64,000 nucleotides of DNA from Pseudorasbora parva (GCF_024679245.1 NC_090178.1:22414703-22478702); one strand, 5' to 3'; counted from the stretch's first letter, positions 25,337-37,369 are shown. A program made the numbers and translations. The notes: a model not told the origin generated them from the sequence alone.

Positions 25337-25575
25337 TTAAAGGGATAGTTCACCCAAAAATGAAAATGTTATGTTTATCCCCCAAGGCATCCAAAATGTA
25401 GGTGTGTTTGTTTCTTCAGTAGAACACAAATTAAGATTTTTAACTCCAACCATTGCTCGTATAATGCATGTCAATGGGGTCTAATTCTAAATAGACTCCA
25501 TTGACATGCATTATACAAGCAACGGAGTTGCAGATAAACATCAAATTTTCATTTTTGAGTAAACTATCCCTTTAA
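25337..25575. mobile_element. TTAA-flanked MITE (AGGGATAGTTCACCC family), complete
   Basis: TTAA stands at both edges (25337-25340 and 25572-25575). The ends AGGGATAGTTCACCCAAAAA and TTTTTGAGTAAACTATCCCT are inverted copies with two mismatches. The centre is palindromic too: TAATGCATGTCAATGG is answered by CCATTGACATGCATTA. At 231 bases between duplications it is a classic foldback MITE of piggyBac/Kolobok insertion type. Confidence 0.8.
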
Positions 25576-25579
25576 TATT

Positions 25580-25984
25580 GTACTATGAAGCAGATATGCT
25601 GTACACACTCGGGGAAAAAAAAGGAAAGTACTTGTGTGCACACAGAAACATTTATGAGCTGGTTTTAAAACCTCCATTCAAAACCAAAGTATCTGTGCAT
25701 AGTAAAACGATCACCCACAATCATTTAGGCTGAGAATGAATGTGAACGTAGATATATGATACCAGCTGTCTGTCTAAAGTGAATGTAAAACCACAAACCA
25801 AAAAAAAATCTGATAGGGTCAAAATATCGGATCTGTTCATTAAGACTTGCAGGGTAAACCCAGCCTCAGAGGTCTGCTACACAAACTCACAGGGAAACTG
25901 AAGAAAATGATATATAGGCTATAGCGGTAGAACCAAAGCATCAATGTCCCATAGACTCAAACGCAAGCACAGCTATCCATCAAG
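25580..25984. other. Unannotated sequence
   Basis: No recognised element or gene. Confidence 0.4.
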
Positions 25985-26245
25985 ACGTTATATTCTATTT
26001 TTACAGCTTCAAAAACCATGGATAAAACCATACTTATTGGGTAAACAAACACTTGAACATATGTCTGGGTGATGAGAACCTAAACTGACAGAAACCATCT
26101 TGGGGGGAAAAAATATTTGAAATGTAATGGATTTTTAAAGTTTGGCTCACGTCCCATTCAATTACATGGAGAGGAGGGGTTTAAGACTTATACTGCAGCC
26201 AGCCATCAGGGGGAAATCAAAATGTTTTGGCTGCAGTGTTGCCAG
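25985..26245 (+). mobile_element. CATAGACTGT-family fragment
   Basis: Internal motifs (CTGACAGAAACCATCTTGGG, a CATGGAGAGGAGGGG motif, and AATCAAAATGTTTTGGCTGC) parallel those at 17220-17320. Both termini are absent. Confidence 0.45.
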
Positions 26246-26581
26246 ATTGGGCAGTAAAAATTGGATTGGGCAGGTGTACACAATTTGGGCTAGTTTGGGG
26301 GTCACTTCTGCAGTTTTCAAATATTTTATAGGCTAATTGGTTAATAAACATAACACAAGTTTGAATGTACTCCATAAAATCAGTCATCATGGCATTACTA
26401 AACACACATCCAACAGTGATGCGCAGGCTGATCCAAAATGAGCAGGTGCCTGCGTTTACCCGTGGTTACAAATCATCCAAAAATATTTTTAATGCTATTC
26501 GGGCCACAGTTGGTCGGGTCATTTGAAATAAAGATGCCAATTAAACCTTTGTAATTTATATAGGCCTAGTACTAGACACAA

Positions 26582-26755
26582 TTAACTATGAAATACAATG
26601 GCAAGGAGGATCCTCTGCGTTCCAGCTTAAGTGCAGCCAGTGAGTGCATATTCAGCTCCGCAGGTCGTGTTATAGTGGCAAGAAGAAACCGTATCAACCC
26701 AGGGACGGTTGATTCAATATTATTTCTACAAAGTGTGAGGAAAGCTAAAAACAAG
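26582..26755 (+). pseudogene. hAT transposase C-terminal fragment (dimerisation region)
   Basis: hAT transposases cut and paste their own element, and their conserved C-terminal hATC region mediates dimerisation. This frame includes SAASECIFSSAGRVIVARR followed by NRINPGTVDSILFLQSV. These match the family signature (a Ser-Glu pair before an hFSSAGR core, then a short basic stretch, then an LxxxxVDxLhFL helix). About 58 codons remain of a protein normally near 600 residues; the BED zinc finger and catalytic core are absent. The frame is cut by the element at 26756. After its right target copy the frame resumes as AAA AAT AAG TAA, so the native stop was a few codons beyond the insertion. Confidence 0.75.
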
Positions 26756-26940
26756 CAGTGATGGGAATAATGGGTTACTAACAGCGTTAATTTTTTCAGT
26801 AACGAAAAATCAAACGAATTACTGTTTCCCCCGTTACAACGCCGTTACCGTTACTGAGAATAAAATGCGGCATTACAATAATGTATCTCACTGAAGCGGT
26901 TTTCATCCCAATAAGCACGCTTTCTATCAGCGGACCTGCA

Positions 26941-27028
<88 letters not shown>

Positions 27029-27278
27029 AACATTAAAATAGTGTAGATTAGTGTAAAATGTTTTATAATAATAATTTATTCAATTTAGTGTCCATTTCAT
27101 TCATTTAACATTTAATATTGGGGGCATCCAAGTTATTAAAAAAAGTGTAACACAGTAGTTACTTTTCCTGGTCATTACTTTTATAATTATGTAACTCAGT
27201 TACTAATTGAGTTACTATTTGTGAGAAGTAACTAGTAACTATAACTAATTACTTTTTAAAGTAACTTGACCAACACTG
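26756..27278. mobile_element. hAT-like non-autonomous element inside the transposase remnant
   Basis: It starts CAGTGATGGGAATAATGGG and ends TAACTTGACCAACACTG. This is the well-known fish repeat whose ends read CAGTGnTGGG and whose body is rich in GTAACTAGTTACTT motifs. The flanking 8-mers AAAACAAG (26748-26755) and AAAATAAG (27279-27286) match at 7 of 8. It contains a (GT)n tract at 26944-27027. Confidence 0.75.
26944..27027. repeat. (GT)n microsatellite
   Basis: Pure TG tract of about 84 bases located inside the 523-base hAT-like element. Confidence 0.97.
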
Positions 27279-27704
27279 AAAATAAGTAAGCTAATCTTCT
27301 GTTTTAGGCACCTTATAGTCCTTTTAACCCCTTTCCTGATGTGGGACAAAATGTCCGATTGCACGCTAAACTGAGCAATGCCATTGTACCATTTTAATAG
27401 GCTACTTTTAAACGCATATAGCTCAGTAATGTCAGTTTTATGTATTTTCTGAGAGGGGGCGGGATTTTTGTTGGGAAAATCGGAAGAGAGACGCACACTT
27501 CGATTAGACTGGATAAACACATGCAGCATCTTAACTGTTAAGAAAATGAAACTAAATGAATGAATAAATTGACGCTATGATGAGCATTTACTACTTTTAA
27601 AAAATTAGGGTCAGGTACAATTTTCTTCTTTTTTTTTCTTCTTTTTTTTGGTCCAAGTTGCGGGCGGGTCAGTTGAAAACATCGGTCGGGTGCGGATTGT
27701 TTAT

Positions 27705-29580
27705 ACATTGACCAGCGTGATAAGCATGATAACTTGTAGCTGTATATTCAAGTGAACTCTATGCCAAAGTGGCATAAATATACAGTAAGTTGTAACTACA
27801 GTAAAAAGTGGGAGAGGTCCTTTATAAATATAACTAAATCTGAGACCATAGTTCAATGATTTAATTGAAATCGAATATGGGACAACGCCTGTCCATGTGC
27901 ACACTGGCCTGGGTATCTAAAACTTTTAAACTGTCCAGAGACTGCACACCAGTATACTCATCCCTCAGAGCTGTACCGGTGGCATTGCGTCAAAAATCTC
28001 AGGTACGGGCCAGGCTCCATTTTAAAGTCTGTGCAGACCTCTAATGCATTTATCTTTTTGCATAGGAAACCAGCAAATCAGTTATTTTAGACATTCATAC
28101 AGTCACAAGATTAATGGAGGGATCCTGCTTTCCCTCCGATAAACACATGCAGTGTTAAACCTGTGTAAACATACACACACACAAACGCACACACACAGAG
28201 ACTCTTCTGAGGGCTGGATGAATGAGGAGGTATTTGAGAGTGATAATGAAGTCTAATTTTGTCACTGTGAAAGTTTTCTCCATTTTAAACATCACACCAT
28301 AAACATATGCTGCCGCAGTCAGTTCCCCCAGCATTGGGAAGAAGGGATGAACAAGCATAGATTTCTCATCTTTGAATCCAATTGTTGGCTTTTAGCAGAG
28401 AAAGATTTCTTTCATTTAATAAAAAAGACCAATTTAAAATCTTAGTTTGTGGCAGTTGTGTATGTGACAGGCGTACACAAGGTTGAAGTGGTTCCCACCC
28501 TCACTTAGCGATGACACATTCAGCACATCACCTGTCTCAGTAGTACAATTAGCTAAATTATATCAAGATTTGGTTTGGTTTATAAACAGTCAAATTATAT
28601 TGACAATGTGTCGGCGTTGCATTCTTTCTCATTTAATACAAATTTAAAATTCCAAATTAAATGATTACCATAACAATTTGAATGTGAAAATGAATTAACA
28701 TGAATTATTGAATATCCCTACTTTCATTTGTATTGTTTTATAACACTAAATCTTATATTTTTCCCTCTTCGGTGCTTCAGTTTCTTTGGAAATATGTGAA
28801 AAATGTATGTCATGCCAATGCTGAATGGGTTTGAAGTGAGAGACTTTTTTTAACCTCAAATAAACTCTTTCACTTGAGTGTTTCTCTGACTGAAGCAGTT
28901 CTAAAAAGAACTTTTTTAAAGCACAGTAGCAGAGTCAGAGCACTGATGAACGATGTGCTCCAAAAGCCCATGGTGCAATGAAAAAAAAAAAAAACTGAAG
29001 CACTATAAAGATTTCTCAAACTCTCCACTGCCTTGTAATCCCAATTCCCAAACTGAGAAGACCCATTACAAATTAAACCACATGTGAAGATGGGATGTTA
29101 ATTTAGTACACTTAATTATAAAACAATTCAAATAAAGTGATGAAAGAATTTAGCATGCCCCATGACCCATACATAAACACAATCAATTAAAAGCTTGTTT
29201 TTGTGAGCCACAGTCAGTTACTACAAGTACCGTGCTTTATCATGGGACACATTCTTGTGTTCTTTACATCTAGACAGAATGAAAAATAATAAATGGAACA
29301 AAGTGGTTTCATAATGCATTTGAACTACTAGGCAGGGCGTCACTGCACAACATGAGATGGCGACACAACTGCAGAATACAACTGACATATAGATCAACAA
29401 TTAAAAAATAAAAAATGCAGATGGAATACACAAACACATCCTGTGTGAATGGCCTCAAAGTCAAGCTCGAACAAACAATCAAAACTTGTGATGTGTAACT
29501 GTAGGTAAAGTCTATTATGTTCAATGGTATGGAGATAAAACAAACAATATAAACAATATATTGACACATGTCTTTGAATA
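27705..29580. other. Unannotated sequence
   Basis: A poly-A run is at 28981-28994 and a short interrupted (AC)n near 28170-28198. No gene or transposon boundary recognised. Confidence 0.4.
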
Positions 29581-29978
29581 CAGGAGCATATTACAGAAAG
29601 AGCTTCTCTTTCGAATCCTATCTTATCTCTTTGGTAACCATGGCAATTTCAGTAAGGACCGCATTTAGGACAAAGGCTATTACAGAATGACATTTCTTAA
29701 ATGCATAATCTTATCTTAACTATGGATAGGAAATGGGTTTTGCAGAAGCATCCTAACTCGACAAAAATCCTAAAAGCTGTCTTTACGTTTGTACAACCCC
29801 ACTGGTGTCCTAACTTTAAACCTTTTTGAAATCCAGCGGTAAAAATTACAGTACAAAAATCCCTTTTTGAGAGAGTTGTACATTTATTAATGATATAGGA
29901 TGAAGAGCAGCAACGTTTTGATGGTGGACCCAGAGGATGCACTGCACTTTGATGATAAAATGTGTGTAAAAAATGTGT

Positions 29979-30243
29979 GGGGCGGCAGTGGCTCAGTGGT
30001 TCATGTAGGTTGTCTACAAACCGAAAGGTTGGTGGTTCAATCCCCGGTTCCACCTGACCAAGTGTCGAAGTGTCCATGAGCAAGACACCTAACCCCAGCT
30101 GCTCCCGACGAGCTGGATGGCGCCTTACATGGCTGACGTCGCCGTCGGTGTATGAATGGGTGAATGTGAGGCAAAAATGTAAAGCGCTTTGGATGGCCAT
30201 AGGGTCTGTTAAAAGCGCTATATAAATGCAGTCCATTTACCAT
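29979..30243 (+). mobile_element. tRNA-derived SINE, copy B
   Basis: It starts GGGGCGGCAGTGGCTCAGTG with A box TGGCTCAGTGG (29989-29999) and B box GGTTCAATCCC (30034-30044). The rest matches copy A at 20984 closely, ending GCAGTCCATTTACCAT. The B box has A where copy A has CG, a likely CpG decay. The 179-codon minus-strand frame covering this region is read-through of the SINE, not a gene. I could not confirm a target duplication. Confidence 0.85.
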
Positions 30244-30381
30244 AAAAATTACAGACTCCCACGACACATGATTTTGCAGTTAGTTAATAAACTGCGACCG
30301 ACATTACAGAGGCCAACGAGCTGTCACGGAGCATTAGCCTACCGGTCGTTCTTTACTGGCATAAAGTTGGTTTGACGCTGG

Positions 30382-30640
30382 ACATTCGATATTGCAAATG
30401 TAAGGACCCTCTCTATAGTTGCATACGACATTGGTATACCTACACATTTCTAACTTCAATAGCATTTGAAAGGAATATGTAAAGGTGTGCATCATAGCTG
30501 ACACCTAGATAAACAATTTCCAGTTGGTTTTGATACTGTAAGTCATTATGTTCAAATGCTATTGAAGTTAGAATTGTGCATACCAATGTCGTATGAAACT
30601 TTAGAAATGGTCCCTACATATGTGAATATCGAATGTTTTC
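30382..30640. mobile_element. Palindromic foldback segment
   Basis: CATTCGATATTGCAAATGTA, TAGTTGCATACGACATTGGT and CTTCAATAGCATTTGAA on the left are answered in inverse order by CAAATGCTATTGAAG, ACCAATGTCGTATGA and GTGAATATCGAATG on the right. Arms are about 85-90 bases with an 80-base centre and moderate divergence. This is a MITE-like structure within the larger element; I do not recognise the family. Confidence 0.6.
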
Positions 30641-30988
30641 GTATACTTTTTATTTTTATAAAACAGGCTTTAACTTTTCAAGGGAGCTTTTCAAAATTTC
30701 AATTTCTGCCTCACTAGAATTAAAAGCACGCCGTTGTTTCTCCATTTTGATTTTACGTTTAGTCCTCAGAAGTAGTTTGTGCTGTTGGTTGCTTGGTAAC
30801 AGACTTGACAATGGATTACCAAACTTGATTGAGCGGTTTAAGATGTCCTAAATATAGATAAGATGATATTTTGTAAGATAGGATAAGAATCCTAAATTAA
30901 GTTAAGATTTTTCACAATTTCATATTACAGAAACAAATCTTAAGACCTAAGAAAGAAAGTTTCTGTAATACGCCCCCAGGAGCCTTTC

Positions 30989-32325
30989 TAAAGCCCTATT
31001 CGGACTGGATTAGTTTAACATGGGGACATGGGGGTAAAGTCATTTTACCTCAGGACGTCTGTAATATCAATGGCCAATTCGCACGGGATAAGACATCTCA
31101 GTAAAACTCAGTAGTATATTCCTGCACAACCGGAGGCTGCAGTTTCAGGACCGCAATTCTAGGACCCTCGTTTTTTGTGACAGCACCACCTACAGAACTG
31201 GATGATATAGCGGTGTGCTGCAGTTTCAGGACCTCAGTTCTATGACCCATGTGGTTTAGTTAGTAGCCTACATAGTATAAAGATATTTAATCTCAGGAGT
31301 ATATTTTATGTGCTCCGTCTCCAATATATATGTGTTTTAATAAACAGTTAGGTCCAGTCTAACGATTCTGATTGGATTATGTTGGTAATAGACACTTTCC
31401 TAGAGCTAAAATGTGTTGTGCCTCTAATAAGTGCTTTTGATCTTCTTTTTGCTTTAAATGATATGCGGAAAATACCGGACATTTTCCACACAGATTTGTC
31501 CCACCACCTACAACGCAACCGAATGCTTCAAGCGCCTCCAAGGTCGCAAAATGTGCTCTTTTTTTAACTTTTAAACAGGCAATGACGGAATTTTACCATA
31601 CATTTTTACAGCAGGTCTATTCGAACGGGATTAGTATTACCTGAGGTAATTTTTCCGGACCTTTTTACAGAAGGTAAAAGTCTCGGTAATTTTCACTGAC
31701 ATTAGCCCTATTCGGACTGGATTAGTTTAACATGGGGACATGGGGGTAAAGTCATTTTACCTCAGGACGTCTGTAATATTAATGGCCAATTCGCACGGGA
31801 TAAGACATCTCAGTAAAACTAGCAGAAGTGGGAGGAGTAACTCGCTTTACGCACCTCCTTGACGTCATGTGCGTATGACGTTACCGTTATAACGTGAGCA
31901 AACACAACCTGAGCGCCAGTCTGTGTTCCTCTAAGTGCTTTTGATCTTCTTTTTGCTTTAAATGATATGCGGAAAATACTGGACATTTTCCACAGATTTG
32001 TCCCACCACCTACAACGCAACCGAATGCTTCAAGCGTCTCCATGGTCGCAAAAAGTGCTCTTTTTTAACTTTTAAACAGGAAATTACGGAATTTTACCAT
32101 ACATTTTTACAGCAGGTCTATTCGAACGGGATTAGTATTACCTGAGGTAATTTTTCCGGACCTTTTTACAGAAGGTAAAAGTCTCGGTAATCTTTACTGA
32201 CATTCTCCGTAATGATTACCGAGATGGCACATTCGGACGGGACTAAAATCACCGAGAACCTCTGGTAATAATTACTTTACCCCCACGTCCCCATGTTAAA
32301 CTAATCCAGTCCGAATAGGGCTTTA
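30989..32325. mobile_element. Long-TIR DNA transposon with internal tandem duplication
   Basis: Left and right ends are inverted copies for over 50 bases (TAAAGCCCTATTCGGACTGG onward) with few mismatches. The left terminal block occurs again at 31704, and a block of about 270 bases (31431-31703) recurs at 31935-32204 with very few differences. So one and a half to two copies lie head to tail, the first lacking its right terminus. The segment between blocks differs (31109-31430 against 31821-31934). No transposase motif was seen. Confidence 0.75.
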
Positions 32326-32329
32326 GTAA

Positions 32330-33360
32330 ATACCAATGCATGTGATTGTGTGAGAATGATTTGCTGCTGATGTTGCAACAAATGAACTAAAGGGGTACAA
32401 GCAGGCAAAATTAACTTTCAATTAAACTTTTCAGCATACGCAGAAGTAACTTGTAGTTCTATGTCTGTTTAGTTTCGTTGTGTTTTGGTTCTTTTTTCAC
32501 TGTTCTGGTTTGCCTGAGGGTTTTTTTTAAACATGAAAACAATTTACTAAAAACAGTCTACATTGTCAAAACGATCCCGCTTCACACAGATCTGCAAAAA
32601 CTACTAAAAAGGCTGTATTATGCATGCCAGACTAGTTGTAGTTGGCGATGTCATATATAAAAAATGTTTCCCTGCTTTACATTAACATTTCAAATATTCA
32701 AATACCTTTCAACTTTTTTTAAAATCTATTACCAGTTCATCTAAAATTTCATTATTTCAAACCTACTCAGTAACACTGACTCATTAAAATCATTTTATTT
32801 AGTTTAACATGCCTTTGTTGGCATTGTATCATTACAATACAAGCAAGCTAATTTCCTCCAAAGAGTTTCTCCATCTGTAGTAACACACACACCGGATCCC
32901 TTTGTTGGGGATTAAGACGGCAGGCACACCCTGCTATATTCATAGAAACTCACTGCCAATGCCACCGCCAGTTATAATTAGCATCCAAGCTTATGACGCA
33001 CACCTGTAGCACTTCAACAGACCCCCCCCATCCCCAGCAGCACACGCTTAACAGACTTCCTCTTGGCCTCAATCTACTCTTAATGAGAATTACAGGAATG
33101 AGGGGCATGTCTCAATTCCACTCTCATTTCACCACGCAATCCTGTGGCTTAAAATACAGTACAGACTGTTTAAGCATTGACAACGTTCATTTTAGAGTCT
33201 GCTGAGTCACTTGTACACATCCATAATAAAGTATGTCTAAACCAGGGGTCAGACAAAGGCTGTGAAGTTTATAACAGCCAGTCAAATCAATACCCACAAT
33301 GCACTTTTGCTGCTTACTGATCACACTGCTGTCTCAAAAGCTTCTTGTCTCCCTCTAGGT
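32330..33360. other. Unannotated sequence
   Basis: No gene or element recognised. Confidence 0.4.
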
Positions 33361-33361
33361 T

Positions 33362-33364
<3 letters not shown>

Positions 33365-33415
<51 letters not shown>
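33365..33415. repeat. (CT)n microsatellite
   Basis: Pure CT tract of about 50 bases. Confidence 0.96.
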
Positions 33416-33418
<3 letters not shown>

Positions 33419-33419
33419 A

Positions 33420-34255
33420 GCCATGTGAATGACCTCGTCTAGCGGACTCGCTTCAATCACCTAATTTCACCTATTCAAAATATCTTAAACATGCTCAACA
33501 TGACCTTTTTATAATAGAACTAGAGTAATATGGGAAATCGGACCACCTGCATTCAGCCGACAGCTTCTTTTTCTCATAAATTACCATAATCTCTACATTT
33601 ATTTTAAAAAGAAAACAGGAAACAATAAGAACGAGGCAAAAAAAGAGGGACACCACAGAGAAATCCCACCCCTTTTTCCTCAGACCAGCTCTCTCAGGGG
33701 GTCAGACTGAGGAATGCAGTAAAAGCCGCTGAGCCGAGAAGAACGGCCAGTCATGCAAATCTGAGCTCAGGGAGAGAGACTGAACGATCAGAATTAACAA
33801 ATTCCTCTGCTTCGTCTCAGTCTCTCACTCTACATGCCAACATCAGCTGAGAAATCTGATCATAAAATGTCAGATTGTTTTAAAGGAAAAGTACATTATC
33901 ATGCATATTTTTTTTTTTCTCGGTCAAACACAAAGAGAGATGGGTCAATCACATGGAATTATTTTTTTTGGCCAAATCTATTTATCTATTAAAAAATATT
34001 TAATCATATACATATAATTACACATTATATGCAAAAATATATATATTTTCTGCCATGAAGAACATGTTCTTGAATTTCAGAATCTAAATTCAATATTTTT
34101 ATTTTTATATTTATTTTTATTTTTATTATTATTATTTTATTTTATTTTATTTCATATTTTTAGCCGGCATAAAGTTAAAAAAAATGTCTGGGAAATAAAA
34201 CAGACCTTATATCACAAAGAAAAAAAGCCTGTTTAAAATGATTTTGTTTATTTGG
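33420..34255. other. Unannotated, increasingly AT-rich
   Basis: ATTTT-type pentanucleotide repeats lie at about 34100-34165. No gene recognised. Confidence 0.4.
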
Positions 34256-34257
34256 CT

Positions 34258-34274
34258 TTATTATTATTATTATT

Positions 34275-34357
<83 letters not shown>
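34258..34357. repeat. (TTA)n-(AT)n-(AC)n compound microsatellite
   Basis: TTA repeats to about 34279 pass into pure AT to 34347 and then AC to 34357. Confidence 0.95.
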
Positions 34358-34799
34358 TTTTTTTTTTCAATGTACATGTACAGTAATTTTAAAAAAATCA
34401 AGTAATTTGGTGTGACCCAAGTCACATGAAATACTGCAGAAGCATGTTTGGTTATACATTATACATTTAATATAATATTTATAATGATGTTTAATTTATT
34501 TTAAACATGTTTTATGTTTACCATCACATGTATTGGGTTAAGGCAAATATTCTGTTACTTTCAGCATAACATTATTAGATTTATTAAATGTAATAATTTC
34601 TTGAAAATAATAAAGACAACAAGAATGTAGTACATGTTTAAAAATTGTAATTGTATTTTAAAAGATTTCTCTTTCTTCATTGTGAGCATTCTTATGTCAC
34701 TGACACTCACATGTATGGAAAACCCATTTCGCTAAAAAAAAAAAAATTATGGGTTCCAAAGAGGGAAATAAATATTATCCAACTTTAATATCTCTGGTT

Positions 34800-35190
34800 C
34801 ACTGAAACATGCTTAAACCCAGCAGCTACACACATTCTCCAAGTGCGAGCCGCACAAATCAGATGACCTTAATCGGGAAAGTGGAACAGTCAGGCCGTAT
34901 GAATTAAACTAATTAAGCTATTGGCTTCAGATTGAATCAGCCGGTTAGCAATCATTCCAGCTCACTCGTTATAAAGGCCTCTCAATTATGATTTAGAGCT
35001 TCATCAATATTCTATTTATTGTGCTGTAATGGACGTGCACACACTGTCCGGCAGCTGGCCTAGTTCTCGGCCTCTGAAAGATTAAGTCTGTGGGGTCTCT
35101 GTGCAGCCGAATTCGGGCCGCTCAAGCCCAAGCAGAGCGAGTTCTACCGGCTTAACTTTCGCACAAGCGCATGCACGCACCCAAAAATAA
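34800..35190. promoter_or_regulatory. Repeat-free island rich in homeodomain-like motifs (candidate conserved element)
   Basis: The stretch has no transposon or simple repeat. It contains AT-core homeobox-type sites (TTAAACTAATTAAG, CAATTATGATTTA), GTTAGCAATCATTCC, and balanced composition. These features fit a developmental conserved non-coding element, but motif presence alone is weak evidence. Confidence 0.2.
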
Positions 35191-35905
35191 ATATTTCCTG
35201 TCTCCCTATAATACATGCATGACCAAAGCATAAATTGGGCTTATGCAGTGGCACGCTTGCAGATAAATGAGAGATGATTCATATGGTTAATATGTAAACT
35301 CATTCGAGCATAGAAACAAGACCATTTTTCTGCTCAATGTTTCTCTCAAGCACAATGGTAACAATGTATGCAGAGTGTGTACAGCTGCTAGGAGCTGATA
35401 CATGCTATCAAGAGGTTGAAGATAAAGTCATTGGGAGAAAAGACTTTGAGAACACACACACACAGACACAGAAGGCTGCTGCATTTCTGACACTGCAGTT
35501 ATCTCAGTAAGCTGTGATTATGTCTGCTGACTGCTGAGATGAGATCCCCCAACTGCGCATTTGAAGAGCTTTTTTGGAGAGCTTCCTTACTGTCCCAGTG
35601 CTTCCTGTCTGATATGGAAATCCCCATATGGTCTATTGTCATGCACACACACAAAAACATCCTCCTTTTCCAAAAACCCATGATGAGTTGTCTACAAAAT
35701 GATGAAATGTGACTTTAGACAATGACATTTAACACTTATTTTATCTTTCATCTCCCTTCACTCACCAAACGGCATTATTTGCTGTTTAAAAACGGGCTTG
35801 TTTTACGCATCTTCCTAACTCTCGACAAACACAGCTGGTGCCCAGGATGTGATGTCATCGTGACCGCTAGTAAACAACTGTCCGGTGTCTTCATTTTTCT
35901 GACCT
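35191..35905. other. Unannotated sequence
   Basis: Short (AC)n at 35452-35464. No gene recognised. Confidence 0.4.
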
Positions 35906-35907
35906 TT

Positions 35908-35966
35908 GTGAGTGAGTGAGTGAGTGAGTGAGTGAGCGAGCGTACGTCAGAAGCAGAAGTGTGTGT

Positions 35967-36046
<80 letters not shown>
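35908..36046. repeat. (GAGT)n and interrupted (GT)n cluster
   Basis: A GAGT tetranucleotide run (35908-35940) is followed after 18 bases by a GT tract (35959-36046) with one GA and two TT interruptions. Confidence 0.93.
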
Positions 36047-36049
36047 AAA

Positions 36050-36950
36050 TCTGAGCCTCATTGGTCTGTCACCGCTCGTCAATGTCAAAATATTTGAGAA
36101 AACCAATCAAATCAAAGTGGGCGTTTTATGTTCACACAGAAATTGCTGAGGCCATGAGCGCGAATTTTAGCAGTGCAACTCGGCAACGTAAAGTGAGAGA
36201 AATGTAAGTAGTTGAAATAAACATTTATGTTTGACAGCTGCTGCTTTAAGTTAGAAATGTTAAACAATAGACAAAAAAATTCAGGCAAATTAATAATCAT
36301 TTGTCTAATTTTGTCATTTTGAGTTGAAAATATGCCTAGGCTATATGATTCATAATGTAGCCTAGGCCTAATTAACGAACAAGAAATATTAACAAAGCCA
36401 TTTTCATCAGATTAGGCATATTGATAATGAATGTGTTGTAAATTAATATAATTCCATTTGTAACCTTCAGTTGCCTTAATAAAAAGAATCTCAGTTTTTT
36501 TCAGTATTGGGCATATTAGCAATGAAGGTGTTTATATAGTGAATTAATTCAATAAACTTAAACTTTAATAAACAGTACCTAAATTAACATGTCTAAGAAA
36601 ATTATTCATAAAACATATAAATATCAGTATGTTAATATGTAAACCATATTTTTACTTTCTTCACTAATGAAAATAGAAAAACTAGTCTATATCAGTCAAA
36701 GCTCAGCGTTATGAGGGGAAGAGACAGGGCAAGATAAAAACAGAGAAAAAGAGAGATGTGGCGATAAGAAAGACAAATATTCTACTGCCTTCAGAACATC
36801 TTGAAATGCACATATGTACAGCCAATATTCTATGGGTATGCATGTTAGTAGCTACTAGTTAATAGCACAATTTGGACCCCAAACTAAAGTGCGATTTTTT
36901 TTCTTCCATAGGCTACCCTCAATGGGGGCTAAGCCTAAAAACGCCCCTGA
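36050..36950. other. Unannotated sequence
   Basis: No recognised gene or transposon end. Confidence 0.4.
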
Positions 36951-36954
36951 TTTG

Positions 36955-37366
36955 CATCGTGTGTCATACTGCTGAAATCACGTGACATTGGCGATCCGAA
37001 TAATGAATTAATCCGCTGATTCATGACCGTTTGAATCTTTATTTGAGGTTTGAAAAAAAAAACGGAAGAGAAGACAATGCTGAATAAAGTCGTAGTTTTT
37101 GTTATTTTTGGACAAAAATGTATTTTCGATGCTTCAAGAGATTCTAATTAACCAACTGATGTCACATATGGACTACTTTGATGATGTTTTTATTCCCTTT
37201 CTGGACATGGACAGTAAATTGTGCATACATTTAGATACGCTCTCAGACTAAATATAAAGTATCTTAAACTGTGTTCTGAAGATGAACAGAGGTCTTACGG
37301 GTGTGGAAAAACATTAGGGTGAGTCATTAATGACAAATTTTATTTTTGGGTGAACTAACCCTTTAA
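36955..37366 (+). mobile_element. Half of the TTAAAGGG foldback element
   Basis: From GTGTGTCATACTGCTGAAAT onward the sequence follows the right half of the element at 14223-14588 and ends GGGTGAACTAACCCTTTAA. The left arm is missing: similarity begins near the palindrome centre. Unlike the copy at 12653, this arm has no hAT insertion. Confidence 0.7.
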
Positions 37367-37369
37367 CAT

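Larger units (their letters stand above)
26414..27700 (+). mobile_element. Autonomous-type hAT remnant, interrupted
   Basis: The left edge CAGTGATGCGCAGG is followed by GCGTTTACCCGTGG. The right region (27650-27705) has GTTGCGGGCGGGTCAGTTGA and a GGTCGGGTGCGGATTG motif, the CGGGTCGGGT-rich end I associate with one hAT group. Between them lies a transposase C-terminal remnant (26582-26755) and a second hAT-like insertion (26756-27278). The right terminus is too decayed to place, so the end coordinate is approximate. Confidence 0.5.
29583..30978. mobile_element. ATTACAGAAA-ended DNA transposon carrying two insertions
   Basis: The left end (GCATATTACAGAAAGAG) and right end (CTTTCTGTAATACGCCC) are inverted copies. 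The right terminal region, with alternating CTTAAG, TAAGAT and CCTAA motifs, matches the start of the copy at 43055. The element contains the SINE at 29979-30243 and the palindromic segment at 30382-30640. It stops about 10 bases before the next element at 30989. No transposase frame was recognised. Confidence 0.5.

Noticed and set aside
29989..30044. Functional tRNA gene
   Set aside because: A and B boxes are present, but there is no cloverleaf-compatible acceptor and the sequence continues into a SINE body.
29697..30236. 179-codon minus-strand open frame
   Set aside because: Its middle is the SINE at 29979-30243; the same peptide segment is produced by the other SINE copy at 20989-21276.
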